A stretch of 64,000 bases of DNA, taken from positions 124,001 through 188,000 of the forward strand of contig JAKVPA010000002.1 in NCBI GenBank assembly GCA_022482495.1, given 5' to 3'. The DNA comes from Sphaerochaeta sp. GTDB lineage: Bacteria; Spirochaetota; Spirochaetia; Sphaerochaetales; Sphaerochaetaceae. Below the pieces are notes generated by a model that did no database searches, was not told the origin of the DNA, and worked only from the letters and a program-made list of their open reading frames with translations. A program made the position numbers and the translations under genes. Below are positions 8,777-17,231 of the stretch, in pieces (within the stretch, counting starts at the first letter, position 1; each line of letters begins with the position of its first letter).

Positions 8777-10439
8777 GGTTTTCCTCGTAGGAACGTTTGG
8801 TCACCACATCTCCGCGGAACAGGTCCACGATGTGGGAGATGACGGGGTCCCCGTCGGCCGTCATCTGGGGTTTCTTCGCCTCTTCCTTCTGTTTGATGGC
8901 GAAATGGATCGGGCCGGCGTAGCCGGTGACCGCCTTGATGGCTTCCGCCAGCGCCTTCCGGTTGGCCTGTGCCTGGTCGACGGTGAACGCGTCGGCGAAC
9001 TGCAAGGTCAGCCCATCCGCATCAGATATCTCTTTGATCTCCCGCGCCAACGTCGACGCGATGGGGTCGGTCTCCAGCTGTTTCTCCAGCGCGGGGATGT
9101 CAGCCACGGTTGGTTGGTGGGGCTCCATGGGAGCAGGTTGCACCGGCGCCGGGGGCGCCACAGGTTGCGGGGCAGGTGCTTGCACAGGCTCCGGCTGGGG
9201 CTGTGCTGCGGGCGGCGCGCTTTGGATCTTTGTCTGGGGAGGAACGGCAGCGGCGTCATCCGGAGCGGGTACGCTTGGCATCGGCGTCATTTTTCCGCTG
9301 GTCAGGTCGTTCTGCAGTTGGGTGAGCCGCTGGACCAGCACCGTCGATGAGACCAGGTACGGCAGGGACGCCAGCTTGGAAAGGACGATCTCCAGTTCAA
9401 AACGGGGGTTGAGGGAGTAGCGGATGTCCCGGTAGGTGGAAAGCAGCAACTCCACCGCGCCCTGGAGCTGTTCGGTGGTGTAGGCGTTTTGCATCTTCGC
9501 CGGGATGGCGTCGGCCTGCATACCCAGGATGTCCTCGTCGGTGATCCCCTGTTTCAGCAACAGCAGCGTCCGGTAATACTCGGTGAAATCCTTCAGGCAT
9601 TGTTCGACGGAAACACCGCTCTTCAGGAGGTCCTGGACGCTGAGAATGGCCCCTTTGCGGTCGTTTTCCAGAAGGGAAGAGACGATGGCGTTGATCTGGC
9701 TGGTGCCGACCAGCCCCAGTTTGTCCCGGATGCCCTCCATGGTGATGTGGGTTCCGGAGAACGAGGCGACCTGGTCGAACAACGTGTAGGCGTCCCGCAT
9801 CGAGCCGGTGGACTCTTTTGCGATCCAGAAGAGCGCGTCATCATCCGCCTGGATGGACAGATCGTCCGCGGCGCTCTTCAGGCACCGCTTGATCGTCTCC
9901 AGGTCGATCAACTGGAAGTGGAACTGCTGGCAGCGGCTGCGGATCGTCGCCGGAACCTTCTGTGGTTCGGTGGTGGCGAAGATGAACACGATGTACGGTG
10001 GCGGTTCCTCGATGGTCTTCAGAAGCGCGTTGAACGCGCTGATGGAGAGCATGTGGACCTCGTCGATGATGTAGATCTTGTACCGGCTGGACTGCGGCGG
10101 GAACATCACCTCGTCCTTGATCTGCCGGATGTCGTTGACGCTGGTGTTGGACGCGCCGTCGATCTCAATGACGTCCACGCTGTTGCCCGCTGCGATCTCC
10201 TTGCAATGGGTGCAGACGCCGCAGGGGTGGGCCGTCGGGCCGTGGTCGCAGTTCAGCGCTTTGGCAAGGATCCTCGCCGAGGTGGTTTTGCCCACGCCGC
10301 GGGGGCCGGAAAACAGATACGCATGGGCGATGCGCCCTTGTTCGATGGCGTTGGTGATGGTGGATACGACAAACTCCTGCCCGACCAGACTGTCAAAACC
10401 CTGGGGACGTTTTCGTGTCGCGGTTACTTCATATGCCAT
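8760..10439 (-). CDS. dnaX: DNA polymerase III subunit gamma/tau
   Basis: The 559-residue clamp-loader ATPase has Walker A GPRGVGKTT near residue 45, the zinc-binding cysteines CGVCTHC near 75, DEVH near 124, and the SRC box TIRSRCQQ near 165. A Pro/Gln-rich linker at about 390-450 leads into the tau C-terminal part. It loads the beta clamp and bridges polymerase and helicase. I start at 10439, where GGGAGGAGC lies about 8 bases upstream. I saw no A-rich slippery heptamer, so I have no evidence for a frameshifted gamma form. Confidence 0.95.
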   Translation of the reverse strand: MAYEVTATRKRPQGFDSLVGQEFVVSTITNAIEQGRIAHAYLFSGPRGVGKTTSARILAKALNCDHGPTAHPCGVCTHCKEIAAGNSVDVIEIDGASNTSVNDIRQIKDEVMFPPQSSRYKIYIIDEVHMLSISAFNALLKTIEEPPPYIVFIFATTEPQKVPATIRSRCQQFHFQLIDLETIKRCLKSAADDLSIQADDDALFWIAKESTGSMRDAYTLFDQVASFSGTHITMEGIRDKLGLVGTSQINAIVSSLLENDRKGAILSVQDLLKSGVSVEQCLKDFTEYYRTLLLLKQGITDEDILGMQADAIPAKMQNAYTTEQLQGAVELLLSTYRDIRYSLNPRFELEIVLSKLASLPYLVSSTVLVQRLTQLQNDLTSGKMTPMPSVPAPDDAAAVPPQTKIQSAPPAAQPQPEPVQAPAPQPVAPPAPVQPAPMEPHQPTVADIPALEKQLETDPIASTLAREIKEISDADGLTLQFADAFTVDQAQANRKALAEAIKAVTGYAGPIHFAIKQKEEAKKPQMTADGDPVISHIVDLFRGDVVTKRSYEENHDESI

Positions 10440-10510
10440 CGGGTGCTCCTCCCATCGGAGTATACCACGAACCGGAGGATCTCTGGTAGGCTTTGCGGGA
10501 TACAAAAAGA

Positions 10511-10618
<108 letters not shown>

Positions 10619-10627
10619 AGATTAAAA

Positions 10628-10714
10628 CGGAGAGGGGGAGATTCGAACTCCCGGAGCCATTGCTGACTCATACCCCTTCCAAGGGTACACCTTCGACCAC
10701 TCGGACACCTCTCC
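10628..10714 (-). tRNA. tRNA-Ser(GGA)
   Basis: The acceptor GGAGAGG/CCTCTCC, a class II long variable arm and T-loop GTTCGAATC are present. The anticodon loop TTGGAAG reads GGA (UCC/UCU codons). The discriminator base is G, as expected for serine. CCA is not encoded. Confidence 0.92.
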
Positions 10715-10761
10715 AGGTCGATACACTACAAGCGTCACCATCAAACGGGAAACCGAGAAAT

Positions 10762-10849
10762 CGGAGAGAGGGGGATTCGAACCCCCGGTACCGAAAAACG
10801 ATACAATGGATTTCGAGTCCATCTCCTTCGACCACTCGGACATCTCTCC
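10762..10849 (-). tRNA. tRNA-Ser(CGA)
   Basis: The acceptor GGAGAGA/TCTCTCC, the class II variable arm, anticodon loop CTCGAAA (CGA, reading UCG) and discriminator G are present. CCA is not encoded. The D arm is almost identical to that of the neighbouring Ser tRNAs. Confidence 0.92.
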
Positions 10850-10866
10850 AAGGTGACACGCTTCAT

Positions 10867-10940
10867 TGAGGCTGAAAGGATTCGAACCTTCGACAACCAG
10901 TTCCGCAAACTGATGCTCTATCCAGCTGAGCTACAACCTC
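10867..10940 (-). tRNA. tRNA-Arg(GCG)
   Basis: This is a 74-nt class I tRNA. Acceptor GAGGTTG/CAGCCTC has one G-U pair, the D stem is GCTC/GAGC, the anticodon stem is TCAGT/ACTGG and the loop is TTGCGGA, so the anticodon is GCG. A20 (in GGATA), C35 and G36 are the usual arginine identity bases. Discriminator is A and CCA is not encoded. Most bacteria read CGU/CGC with A34 (inosine), so G34 is unusual. Confidence 0.88.
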
Positions 10941-10967
10941 ATTGTAAAAAAACCAAAAACACAAAGA

Positions 10968-11054
10968 CGGAGAAGGGGGGATTCGAACCCCCGGACCCGT
11001 TACCAGGTCAACTCCTTAGCAGGGAGCCCGATTCGACCGCTCTCGCACCTCTCC
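10968..11054 (-). tRNA. tRNA-Ser(GCT)
   Basis: Acceptor GGAGAGG/CTTCTCC, a long variable arm and anticodon loop CTGCTAA (GCT, reading AGC/AGU) are seen, with T-loop GTTCGAATC and discriminator G. CCA is not encoded. Confidence 0.92.
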
Positions 11055-11084
11055 AAGGAATACTATTCGACCAGCGGCAATTAC

Positions 11085-11169
11085 CGGAGAGAGAGGGATT
11101 CGAACCCCCGGAGACTTGCGCCTCGACAGTTTTCAAAACTGCTTCCTTCGACCACTCGGACATCTCTCC
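11085..11169 (-). tRNA. tRNA-Ser(TGA)
   Basis: Acceptor GGAGAGA/TCTCTCC, a class II variable arm and anticodon loop TTTGAAA (TGA, reading UCA and by wobble UCN) are seen. Discriminator is G. It is the first RNA after the promoter at 11233-11261. Confidence 0.92.
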
Positions 11170-11232
11170 AAAATTGGAAATTGCAAAAGAACACAGATAT
11201 CTTTCAGGCCGATTACCACCAGTCGGGTTTCC

Positions 11233-11261
11233 AATATAGTAACCTACCCCCCTTTTGTCAA
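11233..11261 (-). promoter_or_regulatory. Promoter of the tRNA-ffs-dnaX cluster
   Basis: On the minus strand, a perfect TTGACA (11261-11256) and TATATT (11238-11233) are 17 bases apart. Transcription would start about 55 bases before tRNA-Ser(TGA) and could run through the five tRNAs, ffs and dnaX-ybaB-recR. The -35 box overlaps the stop codon of the gene at 11258. Confidence 0.75.
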
Positions 11262-12157
11262 CCACTCACACCACAGCTCTGCCAACCTGCGACCGGTTGG
11301 GAAGCAAGCAGCAAAAGCGTCGGCGCTTCCGTGTTCGCCCAGGAGGAAAGAGAGGTGAGATACCGCCGCTGTTCGTCCGGGGAAAGGCCCTTCAAGGGAT
11401 CATCCAGCACCAGGCTGGGAGGATTGGCCGCGATGGCCTTGGCAAGCAAAACAAACGCCTCTTCCCCGGGGGTGAGCGTCTCCGTGGCCTTGGAAGCCAA
11501 AGCATAACATCCCAGTCGCCGGAGAGCCAGTTCTGCCGCTTCCTTGAGCGGTGAGACCGCCTGGGACACGGTGAAACCTTTGGGGAGCATGTGTTCCGTT
11601 ACTGGCACGCCATGTTGCAGGAACTGCGTGCGAAGGGATTCCCTGGCCTGCTCGGTGGAATACCGGAACAAGGCCTGCTCCCCAGCCATCAGGTGGAACG
11701 AAACCGGATGGGGAATATCCGGTACCTGGAGCGGACCAAGGGAAAGAGGCTGTCCATGGTTCAGGCCTGCCTTGCGGCGAAGCAGCAGATAGGCGTCCTT
11801 GACGTCCATCGCATCGGTGATCATCCCCTCGGTGGCACATTGGATCCGTTCGGTACGCCTCTGGTAGGTCACCGTTTTCCCATGCACCTGGTACAGCCGG
11901 AGCGCCCCGTCGCTGATCAGATCCACGGCGATCTCCCCCAGACCGAGATACAGGCAGAGCGCGGCGGCCGCCTTGCCCTGGATGGTGTCGTGGATGGACA
12001 AGGTCTGGGGATCGAGCTGGTGGCGGGAAATGAAACGCTCCAGTTCAAAGAGGGGAAGCAGCCAATGTCCCTGGCTGCTCCAGACCATGCCACCTTCCTG
12101 CCATGCGGAAAGCGTTATTCCCGAGGGATTGGGATCGCGGAAGGATGGGGTGTTCAT
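11258..12157 (-). CDS. DUF1893-like domain fused to a degenerate ABC-ATPase-like domain
   Basis: The 299-residue protein does not match a protein I know as a whole. Residues about 40-125 resemble DUF1893 (GKAAAALCLYLGLGEIAVDLIS, then ISDGALRLY). Residues about 140-290 look like the second half of an ABC ATPase: LTPGEEAFVLLAKAIAANP in the place of the LSGGQ signature, a Walker-B-like PSLVLDDP, and a D-loop-like LKGLSPDE. I see no Walker A lysine motif, so ATP hydrolysis is doubtful. The start at 12157 overlaps the upstream reductase stop by 4 bases (ATGA). The function is unknown; a regulatory or scaffold role is possible. Confidence 0.6.
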   Translation of the reverse strand: MNTPSFRDPNPSGITLSAWQEGGMVWSSQGHWLLPLFELERFISRHQLDPQTLSIHDTIQGKAAAALCLYLGLGEIAVDLISDGALRLYQVHGKTVTYQRRTERIQCATEGMITDAMDVKDAYLLLRRKAGLNHGQPLSLGPLQVPDIPHPVSFHLMAGEQALFRYSTEQARESLRTQFLQHGVPVTEHMLPKGFTVSQAVSPLKEAAELALRRLGCYALASKATETLTPGEEAFVLLAKAIAANPPSLVLDDPLKGLSPDEQRRYLTSLSSWANTEAPTLLLLASQPVAGWQSCGVSG

Positions 12158-13269
12158 CCTTCGAACGCCTTGGCCGCGTCGGCCAGCGCCGTGGTGATGG
12201 GAAGGTGCTGGGGACAGGCCCGTTCGCACTGACGGCATCTGATGCATGCCGACGGACGTTCTTCCTCTTTGACGTTGTTCCGGAACCTTCGCATCAAGCC
12301 CGGGCTCATTCCGTACTGGGCCAGGTTGTTGTACAGGTTGAATACCAAAGGAATGTCAATCTTCTTCGGACAACCCGCCTTGCAGTACCCGCAGGCGGTG
12401 CAGGTGATGGCGATGGAATCCTTGATGATTTCCCGGGCTTTTTGGAGTGCCTGTTGTTCTTCCGCTCCCAGAAGGGGAAGGTCGGAACAGAGGGAGGTGT
12501 TCTCTTCTACCTGCTCCAGATCGCTCATGCCGGAGAGAATGGCGTGGACGCCGGAAAGCGAGGCGACGAACGCCAACGCCCACTGGACGTTGGACCACTG
12601 GGGATGGACGGCGCGGAGGATCGCCTCGGCCTTTTGGGGAATGGTGGCCAGGCATCCGCCCTTGATCGGCTCCATGATGATCACCTGCTTGCCATGGGAA
12701 CGCGCCGTCTCGTAGCACGCCTCTGCCTGGACGGTGGCATCCTCCCAATCCATGTAGTTGATCTGCAGCTGCACGTATTCCACATCCGGTTGTTCGGTGA
12801 GGATCCGTTCCAACACATCCGCTTTGTCGTGGAACGAGAATCCGATGTGTCTTGCCTTTCCCTCGGTGCGGAGGGAGCGGAGGAAATCAAATCCTCCCAG
12901 GCGTTTGGCTTCCTCGTACCGGGACGCGTTCAACGCGTGGAGCCAGTAGTAATCGAAGAACGAGACGCCGCACCGCTGCAACTGTTCATGGAACAGCCTG
13001 GCGTAGTCTTCCGGGGATTTCACCAGCCAGACGGGCATCTTGTCCGTGATGGTGAACCGATCCCGGGGATGGCGCTTCACCACCGCTTCCCGGAACGCTT
13101 CCTCGCTTTTCCCGTTGTGATAGGGATAGGCCGTGTCAAAATAAGTGTACCCCTGCTGGAGGAACCGGTCGGCCATTCGGGAGAACAGTTCCAGGTCAAT
13201 GCTGGTGGGATCCGAGGAATCCGTACAGGGAAGACGCATCAATCCAAATCCAAGGTTCGTTCGTGCCAT
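12154..13269 (-). CDS. Aldo/keto reductase with C-terminal 4Fe-4S domain
   Basis: The 371-residue protein begins with an AKR barrel (LGFGLMRLP, FDTAYPYHNGKSEE, a catalytic-tyrosine-type segment, WLHALN). It ends with two ferredoxin-like clusters, CTACGYCKAGCPKK near residue 290 and CIRCRQCERACPQ near 345. This AKR-ferredoxin fusion is common in anaerobes; the substrate is unknown. I choose MARTNLGFG at 13269, which matches the normal N-terminus, although the SD is weak. A DUF1893-like gene overlaps its end and a divergent M28 peptidase gene starts 54 bases away. Confidence 0.85.
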   Translation of the reverse strand: MARTNLGFGLMRLPCTDSSDPTSIDLELFSRMADRFLQQGYTYFDTAYPYHNGKSEEAFREAVVKRHPRDRFTITDKMPVWLVKSPEDYARLFHEQLQRCGVSFFDYYWLHALNASRYEEAKRLGGFDFLRSLRTEGKARHIGFSFHDKADVLERILTEQPDVEYVQLQINYMDWEDATVQAEACYETARSHGKQVIIMEPIKGGCLATIPQKAEAILRAVHPQWSNVQWALAFVASLSGVHAILSGMSDLEQVEENTSLCSDLPLLGAEEQQALQKAREIIKDSIAITCTACGYCKAGCPKKIDIPLVFNLYNNLAQYGMSPGLMRRFRNNVKEEERPSACIRCRQCERACPQHLPITTALADAAKAFEG

Positions 13270-13323
13270 GGACACCAGTGTACCACGGTTCACTTTTTCG
13301 GAAAAGAACGGTACGGTAGAGGC

Positions 13324-14736
13324 ATGGCGTTTGATTTGTTCCATCCGATGAAAAAGCGAAAACAGAAGCCTGATCTTGTCCCGGACAGCGATGAGACCGT
13401 CCGGAAGATCAAAGACGTGGAGACGCTCAAGTCAGGCAAGCTCGCACGGCTTGCCATCCAGCTTGCCGGACACCTGGTCGAAACCTTCGGCCCCCGGCCT
13501 TCGTGCGGCCAGGCATGCCAGGACACGGCGGAGGCGTTGGAGAAGGAGTACCAGCCGTTCTGCGACGAAGTCCACGGCGAAGACGAAGAGCTGAAGCCAG
13601 AGGCGATGCATCTGCCTCTTCGGGTGCTTCCCTACCTGTATCCGGTACTGCTGGTCCTGCTCTGGGTCGGCCTTCCCCTGACGGCGACGTTGCTTTCCGT
13701 CGCCTTCGTGCTTTTGTCGTTTTCCCAATCGTTCCGCTATCGTCCCGTACTGGAGCGGTGGGTCAAACCCAAGAAAGGGCGCAACGTATGGGCGTCCATC
13801 AACCCATCCGGACCGGTCAGGCATACCATCATCTTTTCCGGACATCATGACAGCGCGCCGCTGACCCGTTTCTCCAAGGACGACAAGTGGCAGTACGCCA
13901 AGAGCGTGCTGCTCCCCGTCGGACTCTGCCTGCTTCTTGCCATCCAGGCGGTGGTTCAGACGCTCACCGAACTGTTTTCCGGCCGGATTCTCTCACTGAA
14001 TCTTCCTCCCGCCGGGTTGATCATTCTCCTTGCCCTGCTCACCGCCGGTCTTCCGTTGGTCTTTCGCCTGCGGAAATTCTTCACCGGTGAGTTCTCCCCG
14101 GGAGCGGGGGACAACCTGGTCTCCAGTGCGCTTACCGTGGAGCTGGCCCGCTATGTTGACTGGAAGAAACGGTGTGGACAACCACTTTCCGCGACCCGGG
14201 TGGTCTTCGCCTCGTTCGATGGCGAGGAGGATGGCCTGTTGGGCAGCCGCGCCTGGTTTTTCCATCACAAGGATCTCCTGGAAGGGGACGTGGTGATGCT
14301 GAACTTCGACTGCCTGTACTATGCTGACCGCCTGATGTTCCTGGAGAAGGACATCAACGGACTGCAGCCGTTGTCCTCGAAGCTGGCCCGCCGGATGGTG
14401 GGGTTGGCCAAAGAGATGGGATATCCTGCCAAAAGCGGTTCCATTCCGTTCCTTGCCGGAGGTACCGATGCCGCTGAAGGCGCCCGGGCCGGCATCCAGG
14501 CTTGTACGCTGGTCGCCGTAGGCTGGGGGGATCGTTCCCACGCCGAGGTGTACCATACCAGTGAGGATACGGTGGACCACATCGAGGAGAAGGCGGTGGA
14601 GGAAGCGGTTTCGCTGGGCATCAAGCTGGTCGAACTGGTGGATGAGGACCGGCTGTTCTCTGAAGGGGAGGAGAAGAAAAAACCGGAGCCAGAGCCCCAG
14701 ACGACGCCGACGCTCCGCTTCAAGCGTTCGGTGTGA
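13324..14736 (+). CDS. M28 family metallopeptidase with internal membrane segments
   Basis: The 470-residue protein has one hydrophobic stretch at about residues 98-137 and another at about 195-245. The zinc peptidase residues are intact: SGHHDSAP, GAGDNLVS, FDGEEDGLLGS, LNFD and the final SHAEVYHT. M28 enzymes are aminopeptidase-like hydrolases; here the catalytic domain is interrupted by the second membrane part, suggesting a membrane-bound peptidase. The ATG at 13324 has only a weak AGAGG SD. The open frame extends far upstream as antisense to the reductase, which I reject. Confidence 0.8.
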   Translation: MAFDLFHPMKKRKQKPDLVPDSDETVRKIKDVETLKSGKLARLAIQLAGHLVETFGPRPSCGQACQDTAEALEKEYQPFCDEVHGEDEELKPEAMHLPLRVLPYLYPVLLVLLWVGLPLTATLLSVAFVLLSFSQSFRYRPVLERWVKPKKGRNVWASINPSGPVRHTIIFSGHHDSAPLTRFSKDDKWQYAKSVLLPVGLCLLLAIQAVVQTLTELFSGRILSLNLPPAGLIILLALLTAGLPLVFRLRKFFTGEFSPGAGDNLVSSALTVELARYVDWKKRCGQPLSATRVVFASFDGEEDGLLGSRAWFFHHKDLLEGDVVMLNFDCLYYADRLMFLEKDINGLQPLSSKLARRMVGLAKEMGYPAKSGSIPFLAGGTDAAEGARAGIQACTLVAVGWGDRSHAEVYHTSEDTVDHIEEKAVEEAVSLGIKLVELVDEDRLFSEGEEKKKPEPEPQTTPTLRFKRSV

Positions 14737-15322
14737 TCTCCACCGTCGCTTGTCCCCCGGTGGTGTCCGTGATGCGTTCCTGAAGCAATGCGGCCTGCGT
14801 GCGGGCAATGGTGCCGGTGATGGTCACATCGGTGGTGAATGCCGTGTCGGTGACGGTACCGCCGTATTCCTGGAGCAGCTTTTGGGCAAGGTCATACTGG
14901 CCGTAGGAAAGGACGATGCGGAAGGAGGCTTTCTCCACCAGCTCCTCCGTCTGGCACAGGGCGAGCACCGCCTTGGCCGCGTCTCCGTACGCCTGGACCA
15001 AACCTCCGGTTCCCAGGAGGGTTCCTCCGAAATACCGGACGACCAGCACGCAGATATCGGTGATCCCCGAGCCTTTGACCACTTCCAGCACCGGGCGTCC
15101 TGCGGTGTTTTTCGGTTCCCGGTCGTCGCTGGAGGAGAACAGCGTCCCCGCTTTGCCGATCACCGCGGCATGGACTACGTGGGTGGCGTCGGCATACTGG
15201 GTCTTGGTTTCGGCGACCAATCGCTTGGCCTCTTCCAAGGACGGACAGCGCCGCGCGATGGCGATGAACCGGGAACGTTTCACTTCGATGGATGTGGAAG
15301 GTTCATTGGTCAGGATCCGCAT
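14720..15322 (-). CDS. YigZ/IMPACT family protein
   Basis: The 200-residue protein has the IMPACT signature around VLVVRYFGGTLLGTGGLVQAYGDA (about residues 95-117) and DATHVVHAAVIG before it, with a ferredoxin-like C-terminal domain (DUF1949 type). The bacterial role is not settled; family members bind nucleic acid or ribosome-linked factors. I choose the ATG at 15322. Its start overlaps the upstream aldo/keto reductase gene by 20 bases, and its end overlaps the convergent peptidase gene by 17. Confidence 0.88.
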   Translation of the reverse strand: MRILTNEPSTSIEVKRSRFIAIARRCPSLEEAKRLVAETKTQYADATHVVHAAVIGKAGTLFSSSDDREPKNTAGRPVLEVVKGSGITDICVLVVRYFGGTLLGTGGLVQAYGDAAKAVLALCQTEELVEKASFRIVLSYGQYDLAQKLLQEYGGTVTDTAFTTDVTITGTIARTQAALLQERITDTTGGQATVEITPNA

Positions 15323-16199
15323 GGCGCCACCTGTGGTTGAAGAAGTTTTCCTGGTCGGAAGGAATGCACGAGCAGATCGCCCGGGACGCTTCGTCCAGCC
15401 GGGCCATCTCGGAAGGAAGCAGGGAGAGGATGGATGCGGCGAGGTCGGCATCCAGCTGGGCTTTGGTGCGGGCCCCCAGGACCAGTTGGTCGAATCCTTG
15501 GGCAAGGCTCCACGCGATGGCCACCTGGGAAGGGGAGACCCCCTTTTCCTGGGCGATGGTGCGGAGCGTGTCGGTCAACGCGTGGAACGCGTCAGGGTGC
15601 TGATAGCAGTACAGGCGATCCCTGCCGTCCCTCGGCATCTGGTCATGATTTCCGCTGAGAGTCCCCAGCGCCAGCGGACTGTATCCGGAAAGCAGCATGC
15701 CATGGGCGGCACAGTACGCTTTCAGCTGGGGGATGTCCCGGTTCCACAGCAGGTTGCAGGGAACCTGCACCCAGCGGATGGGAAGGTCGGAGAGTTCTTC
15801 CAGTTGGGAAAGAGGCATGTTGGATACCCCGATGGCCCGTACGTTGCTCTGTTGTGCCATCGTCTCCAGGATCTCCCGTTGTCCTTGGATGGGATAGTGG
15901 AGGTACCAGAGATCCAGATAGGTGGTGCACAGTCGTGACAAGGTCGCTTCCAGATGCCGGCCGTTGGTTGTTTTGGACGCGATCCACAGTTCCTCCCGTT
16001 TGAGGGGGAATCGTTTCAGTTGTTGTCCGAGAAGCTGTTCGCTGCGTCCGGCTCCATAGGAAGGAGCCGCGTCGAAGGCGCGGATGCCGCTGCGCACGGC
16101 GTCATGCACCGTCTTGATGGAAGCGGCGCGATCTTGGTCTTCCCAAAATCCGAAGCCGCCTCCGAACTCCCATGTCCCCAGCGCAAGCTCAGTCGCCAT
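15303..16199 (-). CDS. Aldo/keto reductase
   Basis: The 298-residue AKR barrel has LGTWEFGGGFGFW at the N-terminus, AFDAAPSYGAGRSEQLLG for the catalytic Asp/Tyr region, the substrate-side YLHYPI, and GVSNMPLSQ. It lacks the iron-sulfur tail of the other reductase. The substrate is not predictable. The ATG at 16199 overlaps the Nudix gene stop by 11 bases, so Nudix, AKR and yigZ form an operon. Confidence 0.85.
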   Translation of the reverse strand: MATELALGTWEFGGGFGFWEDQDRAASIKTVHDAVRSGIRAFDAAPSYGAGRSEQLLGQQLKRFPLKREELWIASKTTNGRHLEATLSRLCTTYLDLWYLHYPIQGQREILETMAQQSNVRAIGVSNMPLSQLEELSDLPIRWVQVPCNLLWNRDIPQLKAYCAAHGMLLSGYSPLALGTLSGNHDQMPRDGRDRLYCYQHPDAFHALTDTLRTIAQEKGVSPSQVAIAWSLAQGFDQLVLGARTKAQLDADLAASILSLLPSEMARLDEASRAICSCIPSDQENFFNHRWRHADPDQ

Positions 16200-17109
16200 C
16201 GGTGATGACCAGGCGATGGTCCAGCATGGTCTGTCCGTCGAAGATGAACGAGCCGAGGAAGTGCTTGCCTTCCAATGCGGCTGGCAGCCACAACCGGTCG
16301 TCCTCCCACATCCGGTCAAACGGGAACGCTTCTTTCTTGATCCAGAACGGACGGGTCTCGTCGCATTCCTTCAACGTTCCCTGGTAGGAGTTGGCGAAGA
16401 ACACGTAGGCGCGTTCGGCCATGCCGTCCTTGAATTGGAACCGGAGCTCTCCCCGGAGGGAAAGATCACCGATCTCCAGGCCTGTTTCTTCCTTTGTCTC
16501 ACGGATGGCCGCTTCCACCGCCGTCTCCGCTTCCTCGATGTGCCCGCCCGGCGCGTTGATCAACCCGGTGCCAAGGCCCTGTTTTTTTTCGATCATCAGG
16601 ACGTTGTCCTGGTCGAACAGGTAGGTGATGACGCATTTGTCCGTCGGTTCCCAGCTGTCCCAGTCCATCTCGTCCACCGTGTCGGGGATGACGGTGGTTT
16701 TGGGGGTGATCCCTTTTTCCGCCGCTTCCTTTTCCTTGCGCTTCGCCGCTTCTTCCGGGTGCGCCTTGTCCCAGCAGTCCTGGCAGAGGTTGTCGTCATG
16801 GCCGATGATGTGGTTCCAGTCCAGCTTGGCGTGGCATTGGACGCAGTGCAGGCGGAACGGCCAGACACGGCGTCGGAAGATGACGGCGATCAGGACGCAC
16901 AGGCCAAGAACGCCCCAGGCGATGGAGTGGTTCCATTCCCGGGAGATGATGGTCACCATACCGATTTCCATCAACAGCATCAGGGAACAAATCCAGATGG
17001 TGGCGATGCGTTTCTTGTTGGAATTGGGGATCTTCCGCTGGCTGAGGTTGAGGAACAGGATGAGGATCAAGCCCCATGTGTAGTTTGATTCGATGGATTC
17101 AAGGATCAT
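16189..17109 (-). CDS. Nudix hydrolase with N-terminal membrane segments
   Basis: The 306-residue protein has hydrophobic segments near residues 10-22, 38-56 and 64-80, then two CxxC pairs (CVQC and CQDC) that could bind zinc. A complete Nudix domain of the MTH1 type follows: GGHIEEAETAVEAAIRETKEETG, matching Gx5Ex7REUxEExGU. Nudix enzymes cleave nucleoside diphosphate derivatives such as oxidised purine nucleotides. The membrane-zinc N-terminus is an unusual addition and may place the enzyme at the membrane. It heads a three-gene overlapping operon. Confidence 0.85.
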   Translation of the reverse strand: MILESIESNYTWGLILILFLNLSQRKIPNSNKKRIATIWICSLMLLMEIGMVTIISREWNHSIAWGVLGLCVLIAVIFRRRVWPFRLHCVQCHAKLDWNHIIGHDDNLCQDCWDKAHPEEAAKRKEKEAAEKGITPKTTVIPDTVDEMDWDSWEPTDKCVITYLFDQDNVLMIEKKQGLGTGLINAPGGHIEEAETAVEAAIRETKEETGLEIGDLSLRGELRFQFKDGMAERAYVFFANSYQGTLKECDETRPFWIKKEAFPFDRMWEDDRLWLPAALEGKHFLGSFIFDGQTMLDHRLVITDGD

Positions 17110-17231
17110 ACCCGTAGCCTAGTGTGCCATTCCCCGTCCCGTCAAGCACTTGGCGGACGGCAAGAAATTCATTGCTTGACTCCTTGATTTGGGGTAAGCT
17201 GAAGGAAGAACAGCAAAGGGGGAAACGCAGG

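Noticed and set aside
8760-10439. Programmed frameshift in dnaX giving gamma
   Set aside because: No A-AAA-AAG-type slippery heptamer was seen on the coding strand.
12103-13323. Long plus-strand open frame fused upstream of the M28 peptidase (877 residues in total)
   Set aside because: The first 400 residues are antisense to the well-supported aldo/keto reductase gene and show low-complexity shadow composition; the peptidase has its own ATG at 13324.
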